A stretch of 43,253 bases of DNA from Schlegelella_A sp038234975 (GTDB lineage: Bacteria; Pseudomonadota; Gammaproteobacteria; Burkholderiales; Burkholderiaceae_C). Positions 24,769 to 34,281 of the stretch are shown here, piece after piece. Position 1 is the first letter of the stretch; the number at the start of each line of letters is the position of its first letter. The notes beneath the pieces were generated by a model, which ran no database searches, was not told the DNA's origin, and saw nothing but the letters and a program-made list of their open reading frames with translations. The position numbers and the translations under genes were made by a program. Location of the stretch: the NCBI GenBank assembly GCA_038234975.1, contig JBBSUK010000008.1, positions 1 to 43,253 on the forward strand. Reading direction: 5' to 3'.

Positions 24769-26034
24769 ATGTCGACCCTTGTCCTGTTGCTGCCCGAGCA
24801 CCAACGCCAGCGCGCGCTGAGCGATGGCGGCGCCGCGCCGGACACCGACCGGCGCCGGGAGTACCCGTACGTCACGAGCGCAGACGGCATCGAGTTCGAG
24901 GCGCAGGGCGAGGCCGCGGCGGCGTTGCCGCCCAAGCGCTCGGAGATCATCGCCGTCGTGCGCGATGCCGATGTCGCCTGGCATCGCATCACGCTGCCGA
25001 AGGCGCCGGCCGCCCGGTTGCGCGCCGCGCTGACCGGCGTGCTCGAGGAAGCGCTGCTCGACGACGCCGAAGGCGTGCACCTCGCCGTCGCGCCGCTGGC
25101 CGTCGCCGGACAGCCGTCGTGGGTCGCCGCGATCGACAAGGCGTGGCTGCAGGACGAACTGGCACGGCTCGAGAAGGCCGGCGTCTTCGTCGATCGCGTC
25201 GTGCCTGTCGCCTGGCCCGACGACCCGCCGGTCGGCCACTTCAACGCACCCGCGCTCGGCGAGCACGGCAGCAGCACCGGCGTGACGCTGACCTGGGCGC
25301 ACGCCGACGGCGTCGCGACGCTGCGCATCGACGGTGGCCTCGCCCGCGCCATCGTGCCCGACCCGGCGCCGCCGACGACGCGCTGGAGCGCCTCGCCCAC
25401 CGCCGCCGTCGCCGCCGAGCAGTGGCTGGGCGCGCCGGTCACCGTGATGCCGCTCGAGCAGCGCCTGCTGCAGGCCGGCCGCAGCCTGTGGAACCTGCGC
25501 CAGTTCGACCTCGCCCGTCGCACGCGCGGCTCGCGTGCCGTCGGCGACTGGCTGCGCCAGGCGATGAGCCCGGCGTGGCGGCCGATGCGCGTCGGCGTGC
25601 TCGCCTTCGTGGTCGCCAACATCGTCGGCCTGAACCTGTGGGCCTGGCACGAGCGCCGCGTCGTCGAGGAGCGCAAGGCGTCGATCCAGGCACTGGTGAA
25701 ACAGACCTTCCCGAAGGTGAGCGAAGCCGACATCCAGCGCGACGCGGCGGCCGTGATGCTGCGCGAGACGCAGGCGCTGCGCACGCTCGCCGGCAAGCCC
25801 GCCGACACCGACTACGAGCCGATGCTGCAGGCCGCCGCCGCCGCCTGGCCGACCGAACGCCCGCCGGTCGAGAACCTGCGCTTCGAGACCGGCAAGCTGA
25901 CACTCGGCGCAGCCGGCTGGAGCGCGGCGCAGGTCGAGCAGTTCCGCAGCGTGCTGCGCCCGGCCGGCTGGCAGGTCGACGCGACCGAGGGGCGGCTCGT
26001 CGTCACCCGTGCGCGCCTGCCCGGCAGCGTCTGA
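24769..26034 (+). CDS. gspL: Type II secretion inner-membrane platform protein GspL
   Basis: Platform protein (421 aa) that recruits the GspE ATPase through its cytoplasmic actin-like domain (1 to about 265; 'WHRITLPKAPAARLRAAL', 'EEALLDDAEGVHLAV'). One transmembrane helix at about 274-293 ('LAFVVANIVGLNLWAW') and a periplasmic ferredoxin-like domain ('TFPKVSEADIQRDAAAVM', 'GKLTLGAAGWSAAQVEQF') follow. ATG at 24769 gives MSTLVLLLPEH, the standard GspL N-terminus. No strong ribosome site is seen. It pairs with GspM encoded 20 bases downstream. Confidence 0.93.
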   Translation: MSTLVLLLPEHQRQRALSDGGAAPDTDRRREYPYVTSADGIEFEAQGEAAAALPPKRSEIIAVVRDADVAWHRITLPKAPAARLRAALTGVLEEALLDDAEGVHLAVAPLAVAGQPSWVAAIDKAWLQDELARLEKAGVFVDRVVPVAWPDDPPVGHFNAPALGEHGSSTGVTLTWAHADGVATLRIDGGLARAIVPDPAPPTTRWSASPTAAVAAEQWLGAPVTVMPLEQRLLQAGRSLWNLRQFDLARRTRGSRAVGDWLRQAMSPAWRPMRVGVLAFVVANIVGLNLWAWHERRVVEERKASIQALVKQTFPKVSEADIQRDAAAVMLRETQALRTLAGKPADTDYEPMLQAAAAAWPTERPPVENLRFETGKLTLGAAGWSAAQVEQFRSVLRPAGWQVDATEGRLVVTRARLPGSV

Positions 26035-26054
26035 GAGCGACCGCGAAGCACGCC

Positions 26055-26570
26055 ATGGCCGCCAACGCCCTGACTCTGCCGCCGGCCCTCGGCGACGCAC
26101 GCCAGCAAGCGAGCCGCTTCTGGCAGACGATGGCGTCGCGCGAGCGCCTGCTCGTCGTCGCCGCGGCAGTCGCCGTCGGCATCCTCGTCGTCTGGCTGCT
26201 GGCGATCCAGCCGGCCCTGCGGACGCTGCGCGAGGCGCCGGTCGAGATCGACCGGCTCGACCGCCAGCTGCAGCAGATGCAGCTCGCCGCGGAAGAAGCC
26301 AAGGGCCTGCGTTCGGCATCCCCCATCCCGCCGACGCAGGCCGTGGCCGCGCTGCAGGCGGCGACCGAGCGGCTCGGCAACAAGTCCAAGCTCGTCGTGC
26401 AGGGCGACCGCGCGACGCTGACGTTCACCGCCACGCCGGCCGAGGCGCTGCGCGCCTGGCTCGGCGAGGCGCGCAGCGGTGCCCGGGCCCGGCCGGTCGA
26501 GGCGCAGTGGGTCAAGGCCGGCGACGGCTACAGCGGCAACGTCGCCGTGCTGCTCGGGGGCGCGTCGTGA
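26055..26570 (+). CDS. gspM: Type II secretion inner-membrane protein GspM
   Basis: Small bitopic platform protein (171 aa). A short cytoplasmic start with 'FWQTMASRERLL' leads into a transmembrane helix (31-51, 'VVAAAVAVGILVVWLLAIQP'), then a short coiled coil ('IDRLDRQLQQMQLAAEEAK') and the ferredoxin-like GspM fold. In the family it stabilises GspL. Its stop shares an A with the gspN ATG (TGATG). Confidence 0.92.
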   Translation: MAANALTLPPALGDARQQASRFWQTMASRERLLVVAAAVAVGILVVWLLAIQPALRTLREAPVEIDRLDRQLQQMQLAAEEAKGLRSASPIPPTQAVAALQAATERLGNKSKLVVQGDRATLTFTATPAEALRAWLGEARSGARARPVEAQWVKAGDGYSGNVAVLLGGAS

Positions 26571-27463
26571 TGGCGCTCAAGCGCAGGCGCAAGGGCCCGA
26601 TCTGGAACTTGACGGTCGCCTCGAGCGGCTGGAGCGAGTCGACGCTCGCCGAACAGGCGTGGCAAGTCGAGCGCGGCCGCGCGACGCGCTGGGCGGTCGT
26701 CGGCACCGTCTTCGGCCTGCTCGCTGGCTTCGTGCTGTTCGCGCCGGCGGCCTGGCTCGCCAGTGCCGTCTCGGCGGCGACCGACGAGCGCATCGTGCTG
26801 ACGGACGCGCGCGGCACCGTCTGGTCGGGCAGCGCGGTTCCGGTGCTCACGGGCGGCACCGGCAGCCGCGACGCGAGCTACCTGCCAGGTCGCATCGAGT
26901 GGTCGATGTGGCCCGGCTTCACCGGTCTGCAACTGGCGATCCGCCAGGCGTGCTGCATCGACGGCGCGGTGCGCGCCACGGCGAGGCCGGGCTTCGGCCG
27001 CCTGACGATCGTCGTCAAGCCGCCCGGCGGCAGTGGCGGCAACACGCTGGGCCAGTGGCCGAGCGCCTGGCTCGGCGGCCTCGGCACGCCGTGGAACACG
27101 CTGCAGCTCGGCGGCAACGTGCGCATCGCGTCGCCTGGCTTCACGCTCGAACGCGTCGAGGGCCGGATGCGCCTAGACGGCAAGGTCGACCTCGACCTCG
27201 AACGCGTCTCGTCGCGCCTGACGACGCTCGAGACGCTCGGCAGCTACCGCGTCACGCTGACCGGCGGCAACGGCGTCACGCTGCTGTCGGTGTCGACACA
27301 AGACGGCCCGCTGCAGCTCACCGGCAGCGGCAGCGTCGGCCCGGGCGGCGTCAAGTTCCGCGGCGAGGCGCGCTCGGCCGGCGTCGACGAGGCGGCGCTG
27401 TCGAACCTGCTCAACATCATCGGTCGCCGCGACGGCGCGCGGTCGATCATCTCGATCGGATGA
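26570..27463 (+). CDS. gspN: Type II secretion system protein GspN
   Basis: Accessory T2SS membrane protein (297 aa), found in only a subset of systems. A basic N-terminus (MALKRRRKGPIWN) and one transmembrane helix at about 40-62 are followed by an all-beta periplasmic domain: 'LTDARGTVWSGSAVPVL', 'LPGRIEWSMWPGFTGL', 'LGGNVRIASPGFTLERVEG', 'VTLTGGNGVTLL'. This pattern is the GspN (PulN) family. A GGGGG tract lies upstream of the overlapping start. Its stop overlaps the gspD ATG. Confidence 0.88.
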   Translation: MALKRRRKGPIWNLTVASSGWSESTLAEQAWQVERGRATRWAVVGTVFGLLAGFVLFAPAAWLASAVSAATDERIVLTDARGTVWSGSAVPVLTGGTGSRDASYLPGRIEWSMWPGFTGLQLAIRQACCIDGAVRATARPGFGRLTIVVKPPGGSGGNTLGQWPSAWLGGLGTPWNTLQLGGNVRIASPGFTLERVEGRMRLDGKVDLDLERVSSRLTTLETLGSYRVTLTGGNGVTLLSVSTQDGPLQLTGSGSVGPGGVKFRGEARSAGVDEAALSNLLNIIGRRDGARSIISIG

Positions 27464-29757
27464 CCATGGATCGACGACCTTTCACCACCCGCGGCAGCGC
27501 CGCGGCGATGGCCGCCGTGCTCGCGCTCGGCACGCTGCCGCCGCCGCTCGCCCTCGCCCAGAGCAGGGCCGCGACGTCGCAGCCGCGTTTTCGTGGCGAG
27601 AAGGTGACGCTCAACTTCGTCAACGCCGAGATCGACGGCGTGGCGCGGGCGATGTCGGCGATCCTGCGCCGCCAGTTCCTCGTCGACCCGCGCGTGCGCG
27701 GCACGATCACGCTCTACAGCGAGGAGCCGCTGACGCCCAACGAGGCCTACCTCAACTTCCTCGCCGCGCTGCGCGGGCTCGGCTTCACCGTCGTCGAGAC
27801 CGGCAACCTGTCGAAGATCGTTCCGGAGGCCGACGCCAAGCTGCAGGCCGGCACCGTCTCGGTCGACAGCGTGTCGCGCCGCGGCGACCAGGTCATCACG
27901 CAGATCTTTCGCCTCAGCCACGAGAACGCGAACAACCTCGTGCCGGTGCTGCGGCCGCTGATCACGCCGAACAACACGATCAACGCCAATCCGGGCAACA
28001 ACTCGCTCGTCATCACCGACTACGCCGACAACCTGCAGCGCATCGCCCAGATCATCGCCGCGATGGACGTGCCTTCCAGCGGCGACGTCGACGTGATCCC
28101 GCTGCGCCACGCGGTGGCTGCCGACATCGCGCCGCTGATCCAGCGCCTGGTCGATTCTTCGCCCGGCGCCGGCGTGCCCGGTGCGGTGGCGGTGCCGGGC
28201 AGCGGCGTGTCGGTGCTGACCGACTCGCGCAGCAACTCGCTGATCCTCAAGGGCGCCAACGCCGCCAAGCTGGCCTCGGCGCGCGGCATCGTGGCGCGCC
28301 TCGACGCGCCGCCCGTCGGCTCGGCCGCAACCGGCAACATCTGGGTCATCCACCTGAAGAACGCCGACGCGACCAAGCTCGCGCAGGTGCTGAGGGCCGC
28401 GTTCTCGAGCAGCGGCGGCGGCGGCAGCGGCGGGTTCTCGCAGCTCTCGACGCCGAACCCCGTCAACCCCGCCGGCGCCGCCGGTACCGCAAACGCCGGG
28501 ATCTCCGCCGGCGCCGCGGCGCCGATCACGCCATCGGCCGGCCCGTCGACGGGCGGCTTCATCCAGGCCGACCCGTCGACCAACTCGCTCGTCATCACCG
28601 CGCCCGAGCCGCTGTATCGCCAGGTGCGGGCGATGATCGACCAGCTCGACGGCCGCCGCGCGCAGGTCTACATCGAAAGCCTGATCGTCGAGGTCGTGGG
28701 CGACAACTCGGCTGCCTTCGGCTTCCAGTGGCAGGGCCTGCTCGGCAAAAACAACGACAAGAACATCGTCGTCGGCGGCACCAACTTCGGCTCGACCGGC
28801 AACCTGCTGCAGATCGACGCGGCGCAGCTCAGCGGCACCGTGTCGCCCGGCATCCTCGGCGAAGGCCTCAACGTCGGCCTGGTGCGCAACTTCTTCGGCA
28901 GCTACGGGCTGGCGGCGATCGCCAACTTCCTGCAGACGCAGGCCAACACCAACATCGCCTCGACGCCGAACCTCGTGACGCTGGACAACGAGGAGGCGAA
29001 GATCATCGTCGGCTCGAACGTGCCGTTCATCACCGGCCAGTTCACCAACACCGGCACCTCGCTGCAGAACCCGTTCCAGACGATCGAGCGCAAGGACGTC
29101 GGCATCACGCTGCGCATCAAGCCGCAGATCAGCGAGAACGGGTCGATCAAGATGCAGATCTTCCAGGAGTCGTCGAGCCTCGCGGCCGGAACGGCACCGG
29201 GCACTTCGAACGCCGGCCCAACCACGAACAAGCGCTCGATCGAGTCGAACGTGATCGTCGAGGACGGCCAGATCCTCGTCCTCGGCGGGCTGATCGAAGA
29301 CCGCTACACCGACAACAACTCCAAGGTACCGCTGCTCGGCGACATTCCCTACGTCGGCGCGCTGTTCCGCAACGAGAGCCGGTCGAAAGTGCGAACGAAC
29401 CTGATGGTGTTCCTGCGCCCGACCGTGATGCGCGATGCCGCGACGACGAACAACCTCTCGCTCGACCGCTACGAGCAGATCCGCGGCTTCCAGAAGGACC
29501 AGCAGCCGCAGCGCAGCATCTTCGTCCCCATCAACGACCCGCCGGTGATCCCGCCGCTGCGCCGGCTGCAGGACACGACCACGCCGGTCGCCGCGCCGCA
29601 GTCGTCGCCGGGGACCGAGCCGGGGGCGATCAGGAAGCCGAAGCCGGCGGACGCGACGGAGCCCGCGGCGTCGCAGCCACCCGTGGTGCTGGTGCCGGTC
29701 CCCGTCATCGTCCCGGCGCCCATGGCGCCGGCCTCGGCCGCATCGGCCGGCCGCTAG
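27460..29757 (+). CDS. gspD: Type II secretion outer-membrane secretin GspD
   Basis: Secretin of the T2SS (765 aa). A signal peptide (to about residue 34) is followed by N0 ('KVTLNFVNAEIDGVARAM'), then N1-N3 with the repeated 'NSLVITD' and 'NSLILKG' motifs; a Gly/Ser/Pro-rich insert lies in N3 at about 325-365. The secretin barrel contains 'VYIESLIVEVVGDNSAAFGF', 'VPFITGQFTN', 'VEDGQILVLGGLIED' and 'KVPLLGDIPYVGALF'. The long Pro/Ala tail after 690 replaces a pilotin-binding S-domain of clear type. ATG at 27460 overlaps the gspN stop (ATGA); ATG at 27466 is the alternative. Confidence 0.96.
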   Translation: MTMDRRPFTTRGSAAAMAAVLALGTLPPPLALAQSRAATSQPRFRGEKVTLNFVNAEIDGVARAMSAILRRQFLVDPRVRGTITLYSEEPLTPNEAYLNFLAALRGLGFTVVETGNLSKIVPEADAKLQAGTVSVDSVSRRGDQVITQIFRLSHENANNLVPVLRPLITPNNTINANPGNNSLVITDYADNLQRIAQIIAAMDVPSSGDVDVIPLRHAVAADIAPLIQRLVDSSPGAGVPGAVAVPGSGVSVLTDSRSNSLILKGANAAKLASARGIVARLDAPPVGSAATGNIWVIHLKNADATKLAQVLRAAFSSSGGGGSGGFSQLSTPNPVNPAGAAGTANAGISAGAAAPITPSAGPSTGGFIQADPSTNSLVITAPEPLYRQVRAMIDQLDGRRAQVYIESLIVEVVGDNSAAFGFQWQGLLGKNNDKNIVVGGTNFGSTGNLLQIDAAQLSGTVSPGILGEGLNVGLVRNFFGSYGLAAIANFLQTQANTNIASTPNLVTLDNEEAKIIVGSNVPFITGQFTNTGTSLQNPFQTIERKDVGITLRIKPQISENGSIKMQIFQESSSLAAGTAPGTSNAGPTTNKRSIESNVIVEDGQILVLGGLIEDRYTDNNSKVPLLGDIPYVGALFRNESRSKVRTNLMVFLRPTVMRDAATTNNLSLDRYEQIRGFQKDQQPQRSIFVPINDPPVIPPLRRLQDTTTPVAAPQSSPGTEPGAIRKPKPADATEPAASQPPVVLVPVPVIVPAPMAPASAASAGR

Positions 29758-29767
29758 GGCCCGCGAC

Positions 29768-31189
<1,422 letters not shown>

Positions 31190-31216
31190 CCCGCCTGCCC
31201 GCTGCGTTGAGCTGAA

Positions 31217-32431
31217 ATGCCGGCGTTTCGTTTCGAGGCGCTCGACGCGCTCGGCAAGTCGCAGAACGGCCTCCTCGATGCCGACAACGCCCGTGCCGCG
31301 CGGTCGCAGCTGCGGGCGCAGCAGCTGGTGCCCCTCGCCGTCACGCAGGTCGCGTCGGCCGGTACCGCGAAGAAGGGGTTCAGCCTCACGCGACGCGTCT
31401 TCACCGCCACGACGCTGGCCATCTGGACGCGCCAGATCGCCGGCCTCGTCGTCGCCGGCCTGCCGCTCGAGCGCGCGCTGACGGCGCTCGGCGACGAAGC
31501 CGAAGACCCGCGCCAGCGCGAGTTGCTCGCCCACCTCAAGAGCGAGGTGAACTCCGGCACCTCGTTCGCGGCCGCGCTCGGCAGTGCGCCGCGCGAGTTC
31601 GACGACGTCTATCGAGGCGTCGTGGGGGCGGGCGAACAGAGTGGCGCGCTCGGCCAGGTGCTCGAGCGGCTCGCCGATGACCTCGAGGCGCGCCAGGAGC
31701 TGAAGGGCCGCCTGATCGGCGCGACGCTCTACCCGGCGATCGTCTCGTGCATCGCCTTCGCGATCGTGATCTTCCTCGTCACCTACGTCGTGCCGCAGGT
31801 CGCGACCGTGTTCACGAGTTCGAAACGGGCGCTGCCGGCGCTCACCATCGCGATGATGGGCATCAGCGGCTTCCTGCGCAGCTGGGGCTGGCTCGTCGTC
31901 ATCGGCGTCGCGGCCGGGGTCGCTGCACTGCTGTTCGCGCTGCGCAACGAAGGGTTTCGCGAGCGATTCGATGCCGGCTGGCTCGAACTGCCGCTGATCG
32001 GCCGCCTCTCGCGAGGCTATAACGCGGCGCGCTTCGCCGGCACGCTGGCGATGCTCGCCAGCGCCGGAGTGCCGATCCTGAAGGCCCTGCAGGCGGCCGC
32101 CGAGACGCTGTCGAACCGGGCGATGCGCGCCGATGCGATGGACGCGCTGACGCAGGTTCGCGAGGGCGCACCGCTCGCCTCGGCGCTCGCAGGCAAGAAA
32201 CGCTTCCCCGGCATCGTCGCGATGTTCGCGCGCCTCGGCGAGCAGACCGGCAAGCTGCCCGAGATGCTCGACCGCGCCGCCCATCAGCTCGCCGCCGAGG
32301 TGCAGCGCCGCGCCCTGCAGGTCGCCACCATCCTCGAGCCCTTGCTCATCGTCGCCATGGGCGGCGTCGTGATGCTGATCGTGCTGGCTGTCCTGCTCCC
32401 GATCATCCAGCTCAACACGTTCATCAAATAG
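31217..32431 (+). CDS. gspF: Type II secretion inner-membrane platform protein GspF
   Basis: Polytopic core of the assembly platform (404 aa). It begins with the GspF mark 'MPAFRFEALDALGKSQNGLLDADN', given here in shortened reading as MPAFRFEALDALGK, and has two T2SSF domains (about 70-190 and 270-395; 'FTRQIAGLVVAGLPLERAL'-type and 'FAGTLAMLASAGVPILKAL'), each followed by transmembrane helices ('LYPAIVSCIAFAIVIFLVTY', 'VMLIVLAVLLPIIQLN'). It is the last gene of the T2SS operon, 27 bases after gspE; two hairpins follow. Confidence 0.96.
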   Translation: MPAFRFEALDALGKSQNGLLDADNARAARSQLRAQQLVPLAVTQVASAGTAKKGFSLTRRVFTATTLAIWTRQIAGLVVAGLPLERALTALGDEAEDPRQRELLAHLKSEVNSGTSFAAALGSAPREFDDVYRGVVGAGEQSGALGQVLERLADDLEARQELKGRLIGATLYPAIVSCIAFAIVIFLVTYVVPQVATVFTSSKRALPALTIAMMGISGFLRSWGWLVVIGVAAGVAALLFALRNEGFRERFDAGWLELPLIGRLSRGYNAARFAGTLAMLASAGVPILKALQAAAETLSNRAMRADAMDALTQVREGAPLASALAGKKRFPGIVAMFARLGEQTGKLPEMLDRAAHQLAAEVQRRALQVATILEPLLIVAMGGVVMLIVLAVLLPIIQLNTFIK

Positions 32432-32447
32432 CCGCATGCGGGCAAAG

Positions 32448-32488
32448 GGACGCCAACGGCGTCCGCCCCTCCCGCTCGGCGGGAGGGG
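32448..32488 (+). repeat. Two tandem hairpins after gspF (REP-like palindrome)
   Basis: GGACGCC-AAC-GGCGTCC (32448-32464) is followed at once by CCCCTCCCGC-TCG-GCGGGAGGGG (32466-32488), both with perfect stems. The sequence after the second hairpin (TTGGGGAGGG) resembles the C/G-rich palindromic repeats scattered between genes in many GC-rich proteobacteria. There is no T-tract. It may protect the 3' end of the T2SS mRNA or serve as a weak terminator. The rest of the 131-base gap holds only the putative -10 of the next gene. Confidence 0.6.
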
Positions 32489-32548
32489 TTGGGGAGGGCG
32501 CGATCCTGTGGGCCGGGAACCGGCGACGGTGTGCGCCACATCAGTTCC

Positions 32549-32554
32549 TATCAT
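32549..32554 (+). promoter_or_regulatory. Possible -10 box of the 5'-nucleotidase gene
   Basis: TATCAT ends eight bases before the ATG at 32563 and no Shine-Dalgarno sequence is present (CACCACCC), so transcription could begin at or next to the start codon. No good -35 is seen. Confidence 0.3.
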
Positions 32555-32562
32555 CACCACCC

Positions 32563-33477
32563 ATGCCGCACACCCTCGCCGGCCAGCTCGTCGTCGCGAT
32601 CTCCTCGCGGGCGCTGTTCGACTTCGAGGAGGAGAACGAGCACTTCGAGGCCAACGACGACCGCGCCTACATGCGGCTGCAGCTCGAGCGCCTCGACCGT
32701 GCCGCCAAGCCCGGCGTCGCGTTCTCGCTGGTGAACAAGCTGCTCGCCTTCAACACCGACGGCGTGCAGCGCGTCGAGGTCGTCATCCTGTCGCGCAACG
32801 ACCCGGTCTCGGGCATGCGCGTCTTTCGCTCCGCAAAGGCCTACGGGATGTCGGTCCAGCGCGGCGTGTTCACGCGGGGCGAGTCGCCGTGGCGCTACCT
32901 CAAGCCATTGGCGGCGAACCTGTTCCTCTCGACCAACGAGGCCGACGTCCGCTCGGCGCTCGAGGCCGGCGTTCCCGCCGCTCGCGTCTACCCGCATTCC
33001 GCACGCGCCTCCGACGCGCACCCGCACGAGGTGCGCATCGCCTTCGACGGTGACGCGGTTCTCTTCTCCGACGAAGCCGAGCGTGTCTTCCAGCAAAGCG
33101 GCCTCGACGCGTTCCAGGCCCACGAGCTCGCGCAGGCCGAGACGCCGCTCGCGGCAGGCCCGTTCCAGCCGCTGCTGCTGGCGCTGCAGAGGCTGCAAGT
33201 CGCGCGCACGAGCGGCATGCGCGTTCGCACCGCGCTGGTCACGGCGCGCAGCGCGCCGGCGCACGAGCGGGCGATCCGGACGCTGATGCAATGGAACGTC
33301 GAGATCGACCAGGCGATGTTCCTCGGCGGACTCGCCAAGGGCGAGTTCCTGCGCGAGTTCGAGCCCGACTTCTTCTTCGACGACCAGACCGGACACATCG
33401 AGAACGCATCGCCGCACGTGCCGTCGGGGCACGTCGCCGCGGGCGTGTCGAACCCCGTCGCGCCCGGGACGGCCTGA
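32563..33477 (+). CDS. Cytosolic 5'-nucleotidase (cN-I-like, PF06189 family)
   Basis: 304-aa protein resembling animal cytosolic 5'-nucleotidase I and its bacterial relatives, which dephosphorylate nucleoside 5'-monophosphates. Typical segments are 'VVAISSRALFDFEEEN' near the N-terminus, 'GVAFSLVNKLLAFN', 'VEVVILSRNDPVSGMRVF', 'FLSTNEADVRSALEAGVPAA' and 'FLGGLAKGEFLREFEPDFFFDDQ'. The family lacks the usual DxDxT HAD motif at the start and instead has the SSRALF segment. It stands alone between the T2SS operon and the regulatory genes; a link to either is not apparent. Substrate is inferred from the family only. Confidence 0.87.
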   Translation: MPHTLAGQLVVAISSRALFDFEEENEHFEANDDRAYMRLQLERLDRAAKPGVAFSLVNKLLAFNTDGVQRVEVVILSRNDPVSGMRVFRSAKAYGMSVQRGVFTRGESPWRYLKPLAANLFLSTNEADVRSALEAGVPAARVYPHSARASDAHPHEVRIAFDGDAVLFSDEAERVFQQSGLDAFQAHELAQAETPLAAGPFQPLLLALQRLQVARTSGMRVRTALVTARSAPAHERAIRTLMQWNVEIDQAMFLGGLAKGEFLREFEPDFFFDDQTGHIENASPHVPSGHVAAGVSNPVAPGTA

Positions 33478-33487
33478 GGCGTTCGAT

Positions 33488-34207
33488 TCAGACGTAGCCG
33501 CGCAGCCGCTGCAGGTCGAGGACACGCAGGCCGCCGTACTCGACGCGGATCGCCCCGGACGCTTCCAGCCCCTTCAGAGCCTGGTTGACGCGCTGCCGCG
33601 AGAGGCCGACGAGATAGCCGAGCTCGAGTTGGGTGATGCGCAGCAGCGCAGCGGCATTCGGATACAGCACGGGGTTGAAGAGCGCCGCCAGGCTGCGTGC
33701 GACGCGCGCGTCGGGGTCGCTCATGCGGTCGATCTCGCGCGCCGCCATGAACTGGCCGAGCCGCTCGTTGAGCTGGCGCAGCACGAAGCGGTTGAACGGT
33801 ATGCTGCGGTCGAGCAGCCAATGGAAGGTGTCGACCGTGAGCCCGGCGACGGTGCTCTTGCGCAGCGCCTGGATGTTGTAGCGATAGGCCTCGCGCTTGA
33901 TGACCGTGCCTTCGCCGAACCAGCCGCCCGGCGGCAGCCCCGTGAACGTGACCGGGATGCCGAGCGCGGAGTCGTTGCTGGTCTTGAGCAGGCCGTCGAG
34001 GCAGCCGAACCAGTACGTGACCGGGCGGCCGATGCGCACCAGCAGCTCGCCGACGTCGACCTCGACCACCTTCAGGTCGCCAAGCGCACGCGCACGCTCC
34101 GCCGGCTCCAGCCCATGCAGCCAGACGATGTCGTCGAACTCGCCGTCGCGCGGCACCCGGGCCCGCGACAGCAGACCGGCGGCTGACGTGCCGTGTCGGG
34201 TGGTCAT
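33488..34207 (-). CDS. Crp/Fnr-family transcriptional regulator
   Basis: 239-aa regulator with an N-terminal cyclic-nucleotide-binding-type beta-roll (about 25-125; 'VVEVDVGELLVRIGRPVTYWFGCLDGLLK' pattern, 'PPGGWFGEGTVIK') and a C-terminal winged helix (about 190-235; 'ITQLELGYLVGLSRQRVNQAL'-type recognition helix, then 'LEASGAIRVEYGGLRV'). The FNR cysteine set is missing, so it is not an Fe-S oxygen sensor; residues for cAMP binding are not convincingly present either. It is divergent from tetR (74 bases) and convergent with the nucleotidase. GACAAT lies six bases before its ATG. The effector and targets are unknown; control of the adjacent mutase cluster is possible. Confidence 0.88.
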   Translation of the reverse strand: MTTRHGTSAAGLLSRARVPRDGEFDDIVWLHGLEPAERARALGDLKVVEVDVGELLVRIGRPVTYWFGCLDGLLKTSNDSALGIPVTFTGLPPGGWFGEGTVIKREAYRYNIQALRKSTVAGLTVDTFHWLLDRSIPFNRFVLRQLNERLGQFMAAREIDRMSDPDARVARSLAALFNPVLYPNAAALLRITQLELGYLVGLSRQRVNQALKGLEASGAIRVEYGGLRVLDLQRLRGYV

Positions 34208-34246
34208 CGGGTCATTGTCGCCGTGACCGCCGATCTTCGCCGCCGC

Positions 34247-34275
34247 TTGACCAAACGATCGTTCGTCTGTTTAAT
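34247..34275 (+). promoter_or_regulatory. tetR promoter with embedded TetR-type operator
   Basis: TTGACC (34247-34252), a 17-base spacer and TTTAAT (34270-34275) form the best promoter in the window. The spacer contains a near-perfect palindrome, CAAACGATCGTTCG (34252-34265) with core AACGATCGTT. A protein bound here would block RNA polymerase, the usual layout of TetR autoregulation. The core fits the CNAACGNNCGTTNG pattern I recall for PaaR, a phenylacetyl-CoA-responsive TetR regulator of Thermus. The -10 ends six bases before the tetR ATG. Confidence 0.72.
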
Positions 34276-34281
34276 GGAGGC

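Noticed and set aside
34208..34281. Cobalamin riboswitch for the B12 mutase genes
   Set aside because: The gap is only 74 bases and is filled by a promoter and palindrome; the gap at 38307-38400 is also too short, and no B12-box-like sequence was seen.
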